Counted from the first letter of the stretch, positions 16,919-25,962 are shown. The stretch is DNA of 53,462 nt from an uncultured Rikenellaceae bacterium (GCA_910588925.1 CAJURV010000006.1:1-53462), one strand, 5' to 3'. Translations and numbers: made by a program. The notes: generated by a model from the letters alone, not told the origin.

Positions 16919-19759
16919 TCAGTGTGCGTCGAGCCATGTTTTGCCGGTTCCCTCCTCTACCTCCAACGGTACGGCCAGTTTGGCGGCCCCCTCCATAGTC
17001 TCTTTCACCAACTGTTTGACGGTCTCCAACTCTTGCGGCACCACCTCGAGGATAAGTTCGTCGTGTACCTGCAATATTATTTTAGAGCGCAACCCCTCAC
17101 CGTTCAATCCGGCGTAGAGCCTGTTCATGGCTATCTTGATTATGTCGGCTGCGGAACCTTGTATAGGCGAGTTGATGGCGTTACGTTCGGCAAAACCCCT
17201 CACCACGCTGTTGGACGAGGAGATATCGGGCAGATAGTTACGACGTCCGAACATGGTTTCGGCATAACCTTTGGCCCGCGCCTCCGCCACCGAATACTCC
17301 ATGTAGCTCTTGACTGCGGGGTAAGATGCGAAATATCCGTCTATCAACTCCTTGGATTCGCTACGCGATATGTCGAGACGCGAGGAGAGCCCGAACGACG
17401 ATATGCCGTATATGATGCCGAAATTGGCTGTCTTGGCGCGTCTGCGCTCCTCGGAAGTGACCTCCGCTACGCTCTTGCCGAATATCTTGGCCGCGGTAGC
17501 CGCATGTATGTCCTCGCCCTGACGGAACGCCTCGCACAAAGCCTCGTCGCCGCTCAAATGGGCCATTATCCGCAACTCTATCTGACTGTAGTCGGCAGAG
17601 AGCAAGATATTGTCGTCATCGGCCATAAAAGCCTTGCGTATATGACGGCCTTGCTCGTCGCGGATGGGTATGTTCTGCAGATTGGGATTGGCCGAGCTGA
17701 GACGTCCGGTGGTGGTGACAGTCTGATTGTAGGTGGTGTGAATACGGCCCGTAGCCGGATCTATCAACTTGGGCAGAGCCTCCACGTATGTGGAGAGCAA
17801 CTTTTTCACGCCTCTGTATTCGAGTATCAACCCCACTATCTCATGACGCGACTGTAACGACACCAGATACTCCTCGTCGGTACGGTATTGCTTGGTTTTG
17901 GTCATCTTGGGCTTGGGATCGATCTTCAGCTTCTCGAAAAGCAACTCGCCCAACTGACGCGCCGAATTGATATTGAGGCTACTGTCGCCGGCTATGCCGT
18001 ATATCTTATCCTCTATGGCGGCCAGCTCTCCCTTAAGATGCACCGCATATTCGGCAAGACCGGCGGCATCGACCCTAACCCCCGTGCGTTCCATATCGGC
18101 GAGCACCCTTATGAGCGGCTCCTCTACCTCCAGATATAGTCCGGTGAGCCCCTCCTCCTCGAGCTTTTTCCACAGCACCTCCTTGAGCCTCAGCGTTATA
18201 TCGGCATCTTCGGCGGCATACTCGGCCACCACCGCCACATCTACGTCGGCCATAGAGCGTTGCGCGGCTCCGCTACCTATAAGTTCCTCTATATGTACCG
18301 TCTTGTAGTTCAGATATTTTTCGGCAAGATAATCCATACCGTGACGCTCGTGACTCTCAAGCAGATAGTGTACTATCATGGTGTCGATGAGCCTTCCGCC
18401 GACGTTTATGCCATAGAGAGAGAGCACATGCAGATCGAAACGGATGTTCTGCCCTATCTTGACGATATTGTCGCTCTCCAGAAGCGGACGGAGCGGAGCG
18501 AGCATAGCCAGCGTCCTGTCGCGGTCATACGGATCGAGAACTATGTAATAGGCCTTATGCGGCTCCACGGCTATGGACATGCCCACCAACGAGGTGTGCA
18601 ACATATCCAACGAGGTGGTCTCGGTATCGAATGCGAACGCCTCCTTCGTAGAGAGCACCGCAGCCAACTGCGACACGGCCGTAACATCGCCGAGCGTAAG
18701 ATATTTATGCTCCGTAGTACGTATATCGGCCATAGCTCCGCCGTCGAACAAAGAGGCAGGAGTATCGCCGAACAACGAAGGCGCCGGAGCACTCTCTTTT
18801 ACCAGCCCCCGTTCGAGAGCGGGAGGCCTCGTCTCGCCTGTGAACGTCTCGTCGGGAAGAGGCGCCGCTCCGCCCGCTTTGGCCTCACGCTCCCACAAAT
18901 CGAGATCTTTGAGCAACGAACTGAAACCCAACTCCATGTATATTTCACGCAAAACATCGTACAACGGTTCCTCTACGGCCAGACGCGCCGGCACGAACTC
19001 TATAGGCACGTCGGTGCGTATGGTCACCAACTCGCGAGAGAGTAACAACTGCTCCTTGCCGGCCTCTATATTTTCTCTCTGTTTTCCCTTGAGGCGATCA
19101 ATATTGGCGAGTATCCCCTCCACGCCTCCGAACTCGTTTATCAGCTTGACCGCGCTTTTCTCGCCGATGCCGGGCACGCCGGGCACATTATCGGAACTGT
19201 CGCCCCACAGAGCCAGAAGATCTATGACCTGAGCCGGAGAACAGAAGCCGTAGTTCTCGCATATATTACGACCGCTCACTATCTCCACGCCCGACCCGCT
19301 CTTGCCCGGCTTATACATATAGCAGTTATCGCGCAAAAGCTGGCCGTAATCCTTGTCGGGCGTCACCATATATACCTCGAAACCCTCGTCGGCCGCTTTC
19401 ATGGCTACGGTGCCTATGACGTCGTCGGCCTCAAAGCCCGGCACCTCGAGGCACGGAATACGCATCGCCTCCATTATGCGCTTGATATACGGCACCGACT
19501 TTATGATATCCTCCGGAGTATCGCCGCGATTGGCCTTGTAGGCGGGAAACAGATCGTGGCGGAAATTGCCTCCGGGAGGATCGAACGCCACACCGAGATA
19601 ACCGGGACGGCGGTGACTCACAATATCGTTTATGAACCGCGTAAAACCGTATATGGCCGAGGTATTGAGCCCGTCACGGTTACGCATGGGGCGACCGATA
19701 AAAGCGTAGTAAAACTTGAAGATCAACGCGAAAGCGTCTATGAGATATATTTTTTCCAT
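16919..19759 (-). CDS. polA: DNA polymerase I
   Basis: The protein has 946 aa from the ATG at 19759. A longer frame upstream adds 14 atypical residues. All three domains are present. The 5' nuclease (about 1-290) has MEKIYLIDAFALIF and VPGFEADDVIGT. The 3'-5' exonuclease (about 350-530) appears active, with FDTETTSLD, GQNIRFDLHVL and EYAAEDADIT, which keep the expected acidic residues. The polymerase (about 560-946) has motif A DYSQIELRIMAH (near 720), motif B RRRAKTANFGIIYG and motif C QVHDELILEV. It serves gap filling, RNA primer removal and repair. It lies downstream of queD and ispF, with a 128-nt gap after queD. Confidence 0.97.
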   Translation of the reverse strand: MEKIYLIDAFALIFKFYYAFIGRPMRNRDGLNTSAIYGFTRFINDIVSHRRPGYLGVAFDPPGGNFRHDLFPAYKANRGDTPEDIIKSVPYIKRIMEAMRIPCLEVPGFEADDVIGTVAMKAADEGFEVYMVTPDKDYGQLLRDNCYMYKPGKSGSGVEIVSGRNICENYGFCSPAQVIDLLALWGDSSDNVPGVPGIGEKSAVKLINEFGGVEGILANIDRLKGKQRENIEAGKEQLLLSRELVTIRTDVPIEFVPARLAVEEPLYDVLREIYMELGFSSLLKDLDLWEREAKAGGAAPLPDETFTGETRPPALERGLVKESAPAPSLFGDTPASLFDGGAMADIRTTEHKYLTLGDVTAVSQLAAVLSTKEAFAFDTETTSLDMLHTSLVGMSIAVEPHKAYYIVLDPYDRDRTLAMLAPLRPLLESDNIVKIGQNIRFDLHVLSLYGINVGGRLIDTMIVHYLLESHERHGMDYLAEKYLNYKTVHIEELIGSGAAQRSMADVDVAVVAEYAAEDADITLRLKEVLWKKLEEEGLTGLYLEVEEPLIRVLADMERTGVRVDAAGLAEYAVHLKGELAAIEDKIYGIAGDSSLNINSARQLGELLFEKLKIDPKPKMTKTKQYRTDEEYLVSLQSRHEIVGLILEYRGVKKLLSTYVEALPKLIDPATGRIHTTYNQTVTTTGRLSSANPNLQNIPIRDEQGRHIRKAFMADDDNILLSADYSQIELRIMAHLSGDEALCEAFRQGEDIHAATAAKIFGKSVAEVTSEERRRAKTANFGIIYGISSFGLSSRLDISRSESKELIDGYFASYPAVKSYMEYSVAEARAKGYAETMFGRRNYLPDISSSNSVVRGFAERNAINSPIQGSAADIIKIAMNRLYAGLNGEGLRSKIILQVHDELILEVVPQELETVKQLVKETMEGAAKLAVPLEVEEGTGKTWLDAH

Positions 19760-19887
19760 CGTGCTCGTTTGGATTGCGGGTATATTTTGCGGCCGTGACA
19801 ACGGTTACAGTAACAGATGCCGTACACAGAGTCGGTGCCTACTATGTCGTACTCCCTGCCGGACAATGAAACCGACGGGGCCGACAC

Positions 19888-20325
19888 TCAATTATCCTCT
19901 CTATACCACTCTGCGTAGGAGGTGGCTGTCTCGTGCAGACGTATGTGGTGCAACTCCACCTCGTCCGGAAGCTCAGCGGCTATCCACTCGGCGAAACGCG
20001 CTATCATGTTTTCGCAGGTAGGCTGCCAGTCGGTCAGTATCAGCTTGCCGTCATAACGGCCTATGCGTCGCTCGAAATCGTCTCTGCGCATCACCAGCGC
20101 ATGATCGAAAGGCTCCACTATAAGACGACGAACGATACGTTTGAGATCGCCGAAATCCATTACCATACCCTTTTTGGGATCGTCGTCGCGATCGGACGGG
20201 GTACCCGCCACCGTCACGAACAGACGATAGGAGTGTCCGTGTATGTTACGGCACAAGCCGTCGTACTCCCCTAAAGCGTGAGCCGTCTCGAACGAGAACT
20301 CTTTGGTCAGTCTTATCTTACTCAT
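19888..20325 (-). CDS. queD: 6-carboxy-tetrahydropterin synthase (QueD)
   Basis: The protein has 145 aa from the ATG at 20325. A GTG six bases upstream is an alternative. It converts dihydroneopterin triphosphate to 6-carboxy-tetrahydropterin in queuosine and 7-deazaguanine synthesis. The zinc ligands are His16 (FSFETAHALG) and His29/His31 (CRNIHGHSY), and Cys25 is the catalytic cysteine of QueD-type enzymes. FDHALV and RLHETATSYAEW give the remaining catalytic Asp/His and Glu. It starts 12 nt after ispF ends, so the two form an operon. A 6-pyruvoyl-tetrahydropterin synthase activity is the main alternative, but the Cys and the bacterial context favour QueD. Confidence 0.9.
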   Translation of the reverse strand: MSKIRLTKEFSFETAHALGEYDGLCRNIHGHSYRLFVTVAGTPSDRDDDPKKGMVMDFGDLKRIVRRLIVEPFDHALVMRRDDFERRIGRYDGKLILTDWQPTCENMIARFAEWIAAELPDEVELHHIRLHETATSYAEWYREDN

Positions 20326-20337
20326 AGGCACAGTATT

Positions 20338-20823
20338 CTAAGACAATATCGTCAACAGCACCACTACGGAGGCGTCGATTCCCTCTCCGTTGCCTACGAA
20401 ACCCATACTCTCGCATGTGGTGGCCTTTATCGACACATCGTCCACGGAGCAACCCAGCAAGGAGGCCATAGTACGACGCATCTCCGGGACATAAGCGCCT
20501 ATTTTCGGCCGTTCCAGCCTCAACATCGCATCGACGTTGCTCACGTTATATCCGCGTTTCTTAGCCATCTCCACGCACCGCGCAAGGAGCTTCTTGCTGT
20601 CTATGCCCTTGAAATCGTCCGAAGTGTCGGGGAAATGGGTGCCTATGTCGCCGAGAGCCAACGCCCCCAGCATGGCATCGCACAAGGCGTGCAACAACAC
20701 GTCGCCGTCCGAATGCGCCACCTCGCCCTTGTCGGACTCTATCCTGACGCCGCCGACCCACAATTCGCGCCCCTCGCTCAGGCGATGGACGTCGTATCCG
20801 TAACCTATTCTTATCGGTTGCAT
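20338..20823 (-). CDS. ispF: 2-C-methyl-D-erythritol 2,4-cyclodiphosphate synthase
   Basis: The protein has 161 aa, full length for IspF of the MEP isoprenoid pathway. The metal ligands are Asp11 and His13 (GYDVHRL) and His45 in HSDGDVLLHALCDAMLGA. The flexible loop GDIGTHFPDTSDDFKG and the C-terminal KATTCESMGFVGNGEGI are typical. The promoter at 20878-20910 would drive ispF, queD and possibly polA. Confidence 0.97.
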   Translation of the reverse strand: MQPIRIGYGYDVHRLSEGRELWVGGVRIESDKGEVAHSDGDVLLHALCDAMLGALALGDIGTHFPDTSDDFKGIDSKKLLARCVEMAKKRGYNVSNVDAMLRLERPKIGAYVPEMRRTMASLLGCSVDDVSIKATTCESMGFVGNGEGIDASVVVLLTILS

Positions 20824-20877
20824 ATATCCTTTTACTTTTACACCACCCGCCGGAATTTCAGAACGACGAGCCGTTTA

Positions 20878-20910
20878 CAAAGATAACTATTTTTCCGGAC
20901 AGAAACCAAA
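20878..20910 (-). promoter_or_regulatory. Promoter of ispF-queD
   Basis: On the minus strand, TTTG (complement of 20907-20910) and TATCTTTG (complement of 20878-20885) are 21 nt apart. The leader to the ispF ATG is about 50 nt. Confidence 0.75.
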
Positions 20911-20974
20911 CACGACATCGGCAACTCCTCGCCAATATCTTCCGGACGGTGCGCATATCCGGAATCACGGACAT

Positions 20975-21007
20975 AAAAAAGGCGGAACGATTCTCTCGCT
21001 CCGCCTT
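20975..21007 (-). terminator. Terminator of ddh
   Basis: AAGGCGGA/TCCGCCTT form an 8-bp stem (20979-20986 with 21000-21007), followed on the minus strand by TTTTTTATG. It lies 27 nt beyond the ddh stop. Confidence 0.85.
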
Positions 21008-21033
21008 GAATATATGCCATACATAGAGAGCGC

Positions 21034-21930
21034 TTACACCAGACGTCTCAACAGATCCTCCCTGTCGCCGTAGAGAAAATCTATCACCGGTATCTCCACC
21101 ATAGTGTAGGCGCCGGGACGCTGTTTCATAGCCGCACGTGCCGTCGATACCAATATCTGACCGGTGAGGGCGGGGTTGTTGATGTGCATGTCGAACTGGA
21201 AACGTTGCCCCTGTGTCTTGCCCGACACACCTTTACGTACCAGATTTACGCCGTGCCCCATGTCGAGCAGGTCGTCCACGCACGACACCTGTGTCACATG
21301 CGTCTCGTCGTGGGCGAAGTAGGGGTCGGCCTTGATCTTGGCGGCGACTTCGGCGATGTCGTAACCCTCGTTAAGTTCTACGTAAACCATTCGGCGATGG
21401 ATGGATGTGCCGGTAGGTATAGTCATCGACAGAGCCGCTTTAACCCCGTCTATGGCCTTTACCGCCACGGTATGCCCCATGCTCATGCCGGGGCCGAAAT
21501 TGGTATAGGTGATACCTTTGGGCGCACACGCTTCCAGCAAGGCACGCACTACCGAATCGCTCCCCGGATCCCAGCCGGCAGATATCACCGCCACCCGGCC
21601 GTGCTCTTTGGCGATCTTGTCCAGACGCGAACGCGTAGCCACTATCTCGGTGTGTATATCGAAGCTGTCGACAGTATTTATACCCTGCGCCATTATCTCG
21701 GCCGCATAGCGTTCGCAACTACGGGAGGGGGTGCACAGTATCGCCACGTCGACTCTGCCTAGCTCCGCCACACTCGCCGCAACCTTATAACGCTTAAGCT
21801 CATGAGGAACGTTAGACGGATCGCGCCTCACGACGCCTGCAATCTCGAAATCGGGCGCGCTCTCAAGCGCATCCAACACATAATGACCGATGTTCCCGTA
21901 GCCTACGACGGCCGCTCTGATCTTTTCCAT
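21034..21930 (-). CDS. ddh: meso-Diaminopimelate D-dehydrogenase
   Basis: The protein has 298 aa, close to the usual length. It reversibly and NADPH-dependently aminates tetrahydrodipicolinate to meso-DAP for lysine and peptidoglycan. The N-terminal Rossmann motif is VVGYGNIGHYVLDAL. The signature SAGWDPGSDSVVRALLEACA is followed by GPGMSMGHTVAVKAIDG, and RHRRMVY-type and MHINNPALTGQIL segments lie in the C-terminal domain, as in known Ddh. It is a single gene with its own -7 box at 21980-21987 and a terminator at 20975-21007. Confidence 0.95.
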   Translation of the reverse strand: MEKIRAAVVGYGNIGHYVLDALESAPDFEIAGVVRRDPSNVPHELKRYKVAASVAELGRVDVAILCTPSRSCERYAAEIMAQGINTVDSFDIHTEIVATRSRLDKIAKEHGRVAVISAGWDPGSDSVVRALLEACAPKGITYTNFGPGMSMGHTVAVKAIDGVKAALSMTIPTGTSIHRRMVYVELNEGYDIAEVAAKIKADPYFAHDETHVTQVSCVDDLLDMGHGVNLVRKGVSGKTQGQRFQFDMHINNPALTGQILVSTARAAMKQRPGAYTMVEIPVIDFLYGDREDLLRRLV

Positions 21931-21979
21931 AAATTGTTAAATTTTAACATTTCGTGTTCAATAACACATAAACACACCA

Positions 21980-21987
21980 CAAAGTTA
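21980..21987 (-). promoter_or_regulatory. -7 box of the ddh promoter
   Basis: The complement of 21980-21987 reads TAACTTTG, about 50 nt before the ddh ATG. No exact TTTG is seen at the expected -33 distance. A T-rich stretch occupies that position. Confidence 0.55.
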
Positions 21988-22145
21988 ACAAACAAATCGG
22001 AAAAATATTCTCTCCGAACAAGATTTTTTTCTCCTACAACACGAAAATTATTCCCGCACCAGGCTACAAGCCGGCATTATGGCCGAGCCACGCAAGCGAA
22101 CGGAAATTTTCACGCCTCGCCACACTTTAATTCGATTAGGTTTAT

Positions 22146-22153
22146 TACATTTG
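22146..22153 (+). promoter_or_regulatory. -7 box directly in front of the TPR gene
   Basis: TACATTTG matches TAnnTTTG and ends only 4 nt before the ATG at 22158. Transcription would start at or close to the start codon, which implies a leaderless message. A TTTA at 22126-22129 is a weak -33 candidate with short spacing. Confidence 0.5.
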
Positions 22154-22157
22154 TGGA

Positions 22158-24122
22158 ATGTTAAAACGGCTTCTATATACGGCAATCGTCGCGATGCTGG
22201 CCCTTTCGGCGGGAAAGGCGCACGCACAGCTCAACCGCGATTACTTCTATTACGTGGCCCAGCAATGTATCGTGCAGGAACGTTACCGCGAAGCCATAGA
22301 CGTGCTCGGCATTCTGCTCAGGGCCGACACCACCGCCTACGACGGACTATTCCTGCGCGGAGTCGCCAAATTCAATCTCAACGACTTCGCCGGAGCGGAA
22401 CATGACTTCACCCGTGCCATATACATCAACCCCGTATTCACGCGCGCATATCTATACCGGGCCATAACGCACACACGCACCGGCGATTACGACGACGCGC
22501 TCAAAGATTTCGGACAGGCCATAGAGATACGCCCCGACAACGAAAACACCTATTTCAGCCGCGGTGTGGCCCTGTTCCTCAACCAACAGTTCGCCGAGGC
22601 CATAAAGGACTTCGACTACTTCATCCGCAAACGTCCGTACATAGTCGACGCTTACATCAACCGCGGCACATGCCACCTGATGCTGAAAGACACCTCCGCC
22701 GCCTACAACGACTACGACAAAGCCATAGAGATAAACCGCTACAACCCCGACGGTTACATACGTCGAGGCAGCATCCTTTCCATGCGCGATCGTAAAAGCG
22801 AGGCCATCGCCGACTTCACCGAGGCCATAAGGCTCGACACGCTCAACCTGCAGGCCTACTTCAACCGCGCCATAACGCGTGCCGGAAGCAACGACCCGTT
22901 GGGCGCCATATCAGACCTTAGCCGGGTGATAGACATAGACAGCCTCAATTCGCTGGCACATTTCAACAGGGCCATAGTATATTCCCAGATAGGCGACTAC
23001 GACCGGGCCCTCTCCGACTACGACCGTGTCGCCGAATACAGCCCCCAGAACGTACTCGTATTCTTCAACCGGGCCGCCCTCAACGACAGGCTCGGACGTC
23101 TTACCGAAGCCGAACGCGACTACACACGCGCCATAGAGCTATTCCCCGACTTCGCCAACGCCTATCTGGGACGCTCCGCCGTACGTTACCGCATGAAAGA
23201 CATGAAAGGATCGCGCGCCGACCACGACACGGCAGGGAAAAAGATAGCCGCCTACCGCACCAAAAGCGGAGCCATGGCCGAACTGTCGGACACCAGCAAG
23301 ATGCTCGACAAACTATTATCGTTCGACGCTGACTTCGGCAACCGTGAGTTCGACAACGTCAAAAGCCGCGATGTAGACATAGTCACACTACCTTTATTCA
23401 GAGTGGTGATCGACGACCGTAAGAGCGCCAAACGCCAACGATACGACAACCGGTCGGTCGAAAACGAGCTGGCAGGCAACATGCTGCATGGCGACGTGAT
23501 AAACAACTTGCCCGTAGCTATGGATAAAGAGCGTATAAAGAAGCTCGACGGCCAAGCGGAACATAACGTGAACGCCTCACGCACCGCCCGCAGCGTCTAT
23601 GCCCGGGGAGTGACGCAATACATGATGAGCCAGTACAGCAACGCCGTCCGGCTGTTCAAAGAGGCCATAAGGCTCGACCCGGCCAACCCGTTCTATTACA
23701 TGTCGTGCGCAGTGGCCACATGCGAGATGATCGACTTCATATCCATGCTCGACAGACGTCAGACAATAGTGATAGACGCCACCCCGTCCGAAAAGCTCAA
23801 CATATCCACCGGACGCACGTACGACTACGAAGAGCCGTTAAACCTAATAAACAAGGCCATAGAGCTGGACCCCGACAACGCGTACCTCTACTACGACAAG
23901 GCGGGAATACTCTGCAAGAACGACGACATGACCGGCGCCATCGACAACTACACGCGCGCCATAGAGCTATATCCCGGATTCGCCGAGGCCTACTACAACC
24001 GCGGCATGATATTGCTCGGACTCAAAGATACCCGCAAAGGATTCCTCGACATGAGCCGCGCCGGCGAATTGGGCATAGAAGAGGCATACGGACTGATTTC
24101 GCGTCTGAGCGGCATAAGATGA
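22158..24122 (+). CDS. Periplasmic tetratricopeptide-repeat protein
   Basis: The protein has 654 aa. A signal peptide (MLKRLLYTAIVAMLALSAGK, cleaved near AHAQ) is followed by about nine consecutive TPRs (residues 30-350) with the usual pattern, for example AYINRGTCHLMLKDTSAAYN. A charged linker without repeats (about 365-470) comes next, then at least three further TPRs (about 475-640). It is probably a periplasmic or membrane-associated scaffold. The partner is unknown. The stop overlaps the GNAT start by 4 nt (ATGA), which suggests coupled expression. Confidence 0.88.
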   Translation: MLKRLLYTAIVAMLALSAGKAHAQLNRDYFYYVAQQCIVQERYREAIDVLGILLRADTTAYDGLFLRGVAKFNLNDFAGAEHDFTRAIYINPVFTRAYLYRAITHTRTGDYDDALKDFGQAIEIRPDNENTYFSRGVALFLNQQFAEAIKDFDYFIRKRPYIVDAYINRGTCHLMLKDTSAAYNDYDKAIEINRYNPDGYIRRGSILSMRDRKSEAIADFTEAIRLDTLNLQAYFNRAITRAGSNDPLGAISDLSRVIDIDSLNSLAHFNRAIVYSQIGDYDRALSDYDRVAEYSPQNVLVFFNRAALNDRLGRLTEAERDYTRAIELFPDFANAYLGRSAVRYRMKDMKGSRADHDTAGKKIAAYRTKSGAMAELSDTSKMLDKLLSFDADFGNREFDNVKSRDVDIVTLPLFRVVIDDRKSAKRQRYDNRSVENELAGNMLHGDVINNLPVAMDKERIKKLDGQAEHNVNASRTARSVYARGVTQYMMSQYSNAVRLFKEAIRLDPANPFYYMSCAVATCEMIDFISMLDRRQTIVIDATPSEKLNISTGRTYDYEEPLNLINKAIELDPDNAYLYYDKAGILCKNDDMTGAIDNYTRAIELYPGFAEAYYNRGMILLGLKDTRKGFLDMSRAGELGIEEAYGLISRLSGIR

Positions 24123-24676
24123 CGACTATGAACATAACCAATATAAAATCGGCCTCTGCGCCTCTGTTCGCCTCCGCATGGGAGATATACCAGTATAGCT
24201 TCCCGGCATCGGAAAGACGTCGCCCGGAGGCCCAACGCAAGGCTTTGGAGGAGCAACCGGAGTGCAGTATGGATATATACACGCGCGACGATGACCCGCA
24301 CAAGGTCATAGGATTCATGCTACATTGGGACTTCGGCCATTCGGTCTATCTCGAACACTTCGCCGTGTCGCGGAACGAGCGCAACAACGGTGCAGGAGGG
24401 AGGATGCTCGACAGCTTCATAGAGCGAAACGCGTCCAAACGCATCATACTGGATATAGACATGCCCGTTGACGACATATCGAAACGTCGTCTCGGTTTCT
24501 ACCGGCGTCACGGCCTCGTGGATAACCCCACGAGAAAACATATTCACCCCAACCTGAGCGACCCTTGCGCCGAAAGTTTCGAATTGCTTCTGATGTCTTA
24601 CGGCGACACGCTGGACGACGAAGAATTCCGCCGGTTCAGAGACGATTTCGAGAACAAGATCTGCTTGAACCTGTAG
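24119..24676 (+). CDS. GNAT family N-acetyltransferase
   Basis: The protein has 185 aa from the ATG at 24119, which overlaps the TPR stop. A second ATG follows at 24128. The acetyl-CoA-binding core is VIGFMLHWDFGHSVYLEHFA, then ERNNGAGGRMLDSF, matching the R/Q-x-x-G-x-G/A loop of GNAT motif A, with the later strand KRRLGFYRRHGLV as motif B. The N-terminal IYQYSFPASERRRPE is typical of Bacteroidota GNATs. The acetylated substrate is unknown. Translational coupling to the TPR gene is the only context clue. Confidence 0.85.
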   Translation: MTTMNITNIKSASAPLFASAWEIYQYSFPASERRRPEAQRKALEEQPECSMDIYTRDDDPHKVIGFMLHWDFGHSVYLEHFAVSRNERNNGAGGRMLDSFIERNASKRIILDIDMPVDDISKRRLGFYRRHGLVDNPTRKHIHPNLSDPCAESFELLLMSYGDTLDDEEFRRFRDDFENKICLNL

Positions 24677-24713
24677 CGCCTCTTACGACAGAACAATTAC
24701 CCGTATAAAGCGC

Positions 24714-24745
24714 AAAACGGGGACCGTAAGCCCGATCCCCGTTTT
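24714..24745. terminator. Bidirectional terminator between convergent GNAT genes
   Basis: AAAACGGGG (24714-24722) pairs perfectly with CCCCGTTTT (24737-24745) around a 14-nt loop. It lies between two convergent genes and provides a T-run on both strands. Confidence 0.85.
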
Positions 24746-24751
24746 CAAGCG

Positions 24752-25051
24752 TCAATCGTCTATAAAGCTCGAGTTTATATCGACCACCTCTATATCCGGC
24801 TTGTGACGTTGCAGATAGGTCTGCACATACGGACACACCGGATTGAGTTTAAGGTTGTGCTTCCTACCGTACTCGATCGCCGCTTCGACGACCTTTTCGG
24901 CAAGCCTGCGACCGCGCAACTCACGCGGCACGAAAGTGTGCGTCACAGCTATGCACTCCGGTGTAAGCAGATATTCCGCATAGGCGTACTTACCGTCCGT
25001 CTCTATCTCGAAACGCGACGCTTTTTTGTTGTGATAGACTTTATTTTCCAT
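24752..25051 (-). CDS. Small YjdJ-type GNAT acetyltransferase
   Basis: The protein has 99 aa and matches the minimal GNAT fold of the YjdJ group. It has YAEYLLTPECIAVTHTFVPR, then ELRGRRLAEKVVEAAIEYGR (the acetyl-CoA loop R-G-R-R-L-A) and KLNPVCPYVQTYLQRHKPD with the conserved C-P-Y-V near the C-terminus. The substrate is unknown. It is a single gene convergent with the upstream GNAT. Confidence 0.88.
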   Translation of the reverse strand: MENKVYHNKKASRFEIETDGKYAYAEYLLTPECIAVTHTFVPRELRGRRLAEKVVEAAIEYGRKHNLKLNPVCPYVQTYLQRHKPDIEVVDINSSFIDD

Positions 25052-25216
25052 AGCGATATTATATTGAATGTTTTATAATTCCACTTTCAGGTATCGCAAC
25101 AATCATGCCCGTGTAAAATACGACTGTGACAATAAATGCGACCGCTGTCATGACAAAAATTTATTGCACGGTTTTTGCATGTATTCTTCTCATAAAACAA
25201 ACATAAACCTAATATC

Positions 25217-25741
25217 ATGAAAAAGGAACCTGCAACTAACAAGTATGCCAAAAGCATCGAACTGCTCAACAAAGCCGTAGCCGACGAAATGTACGCCGTA
25301 AACCAGTACATGTACTTCCATTTCCACCTCGACGACATGGGATACGACCTGCTCTCTTCGCACTTCAAACGTGCCGCCATACAGGAGATGACCCACGTGG
25401 AACGTCTGGCAGAACGTATACTTTTCCTAAAAGGCGACGTAGAGATGAAGGTAGCCAGCCCCACCCTCAAGATCACCGACGTGAAAAAGATGCTCGAACA
25501 GGCTGCCAAAATGGAGAGCGGCAGCGTGGACGACTACAACAACTGGGCTAACCAGTGCGCAGCCGCAGCCGACGCCGTCACCAAGAAGCTGTTCGAAGAA
25601 CTCGTAGCCGAAGAGGAGGCTCACCTCGACCAATACGAAACCGAGATAGAAAACCTCGAGAACTTCGGAAGCAACTATCTCGCGCTTCAATCTATAGAAC
25701 GAAGCAAAAGCGTTGCCTCGGGTGCCCAGAACGAAGAGTAA
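25217..25741 (+). CDS. bfr: Bacterioferritin
   Basis: The protein has 174 aa and is an iron-storage four-helix bundle. The di-iron ligands Glu24, Glu57, His60, Glu100, Glu133 and His136 are all present (ADEMYAVNQ, QEMTHVERLAERILFLKG, LVAEEEAHLDQY). Met58 is at the position of the heme-ligating Met of E. coli Bfr. A Ser/Glu-rich C-terminal tail (SVASGAQNEE) extends beyond the usual end. The last codons and the stop lie in the left arm of a 48-bp perfect palindrome. Codon use is ATC-rich, fitting high expression. No TAnnTTTG box is evident upstream. A CAATAAA/TTTATTG inverted repeat at 25130-25166 is a possible regulatory site. Confidence 0.93.
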   Translation: MKKEPATNKYAKSIELLNKAVADEMYAVNQYMYFHFHLDDMGYDLLSSHFKRAAIQEMTHVERLAERILFLKGDVEMKVASPTLKITDVKKMLEQAAKMESGSVDDYNNWANQCAAAADAVTKKLFEELVAEEEAHLDQYETEIENLENFGSNYLALQSIERSKSVASGAQNEE

Positions 25742-25818
25742 AGGGATAAGAAAACGGAGGGAACTTAAAATTAAGTTCCCTCCGTTTTCTTATCCCTTTA
25801 CTCTTCGTTCTGGGCACC
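25721..25818. repeat. 48-bp perfect inverted repeat overlapping the bfr 3' end
   Basis: Positions 25721-25768 are the exact reverse complement of 25771-25818, with a 2-nt AA loop. After one mismatch, five more base pairs form (25715-25719 with 25820-25824). The left arm contains the last codons and TAA stop of the bacterioferritin gene, and the right arm carries the inverted copy. It could act as an extreme terminator, or be an inverted duplication made by template switching. An assembly or library fold-back artefact is also possible. Confidence 0.9.
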
Positions 25819-25819
25819 T

Positions 25820-25883
25820 GAGGCGATATTGTGCCTCCCGGCAGGCCACTTCGTGGAGACTTACTTTTGTCACTCGACAAAAG
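25820..25883. repeat. Cluster of short hairpins between bfr palindrome and repeat copy B
   Basis: GAGGC/GCCTC (25820-25836), a small CCAC/GTGG stem, and a perfect 8-bp CTTTTGTC/GACAAAAG stem with an ACTC loop (25864-25883) follow one another without coding sequence. Confidence 0.6.
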
Positions 25884-25886
25884 AAT

Positions 25887-25962
25887 ACGTTTTAGATAAG
25901 CCGAGAGCAATGAAACGAAGTCTCGATTGCCGAGGCGAGAAAACGACTGCCGCAAGCGAAAC
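25887..25962 (+). repeat. Dispersed palindromic repeat, copy B
   Basis: This is a full unit: left arm ACGTTTTAGATAAGCCGAG, then a centre with ATGAAACGAAGTCTCGAT, then right arm GCCGAGGCGAGAAAACG and the flank CTGCCGCAAGCGAAAC. It is in the same orientation as the copies at 39.5 and 44.7 kb. The region from here to 26133 contains nothing else that I can identify. Confidence 0.8.

Noticed and set aside
16790..17857. 355-codon plus-strand ORF at the polA 3' end
   Set aside because: It is antisense to conserved polymerase motifs and has no start context or homology.
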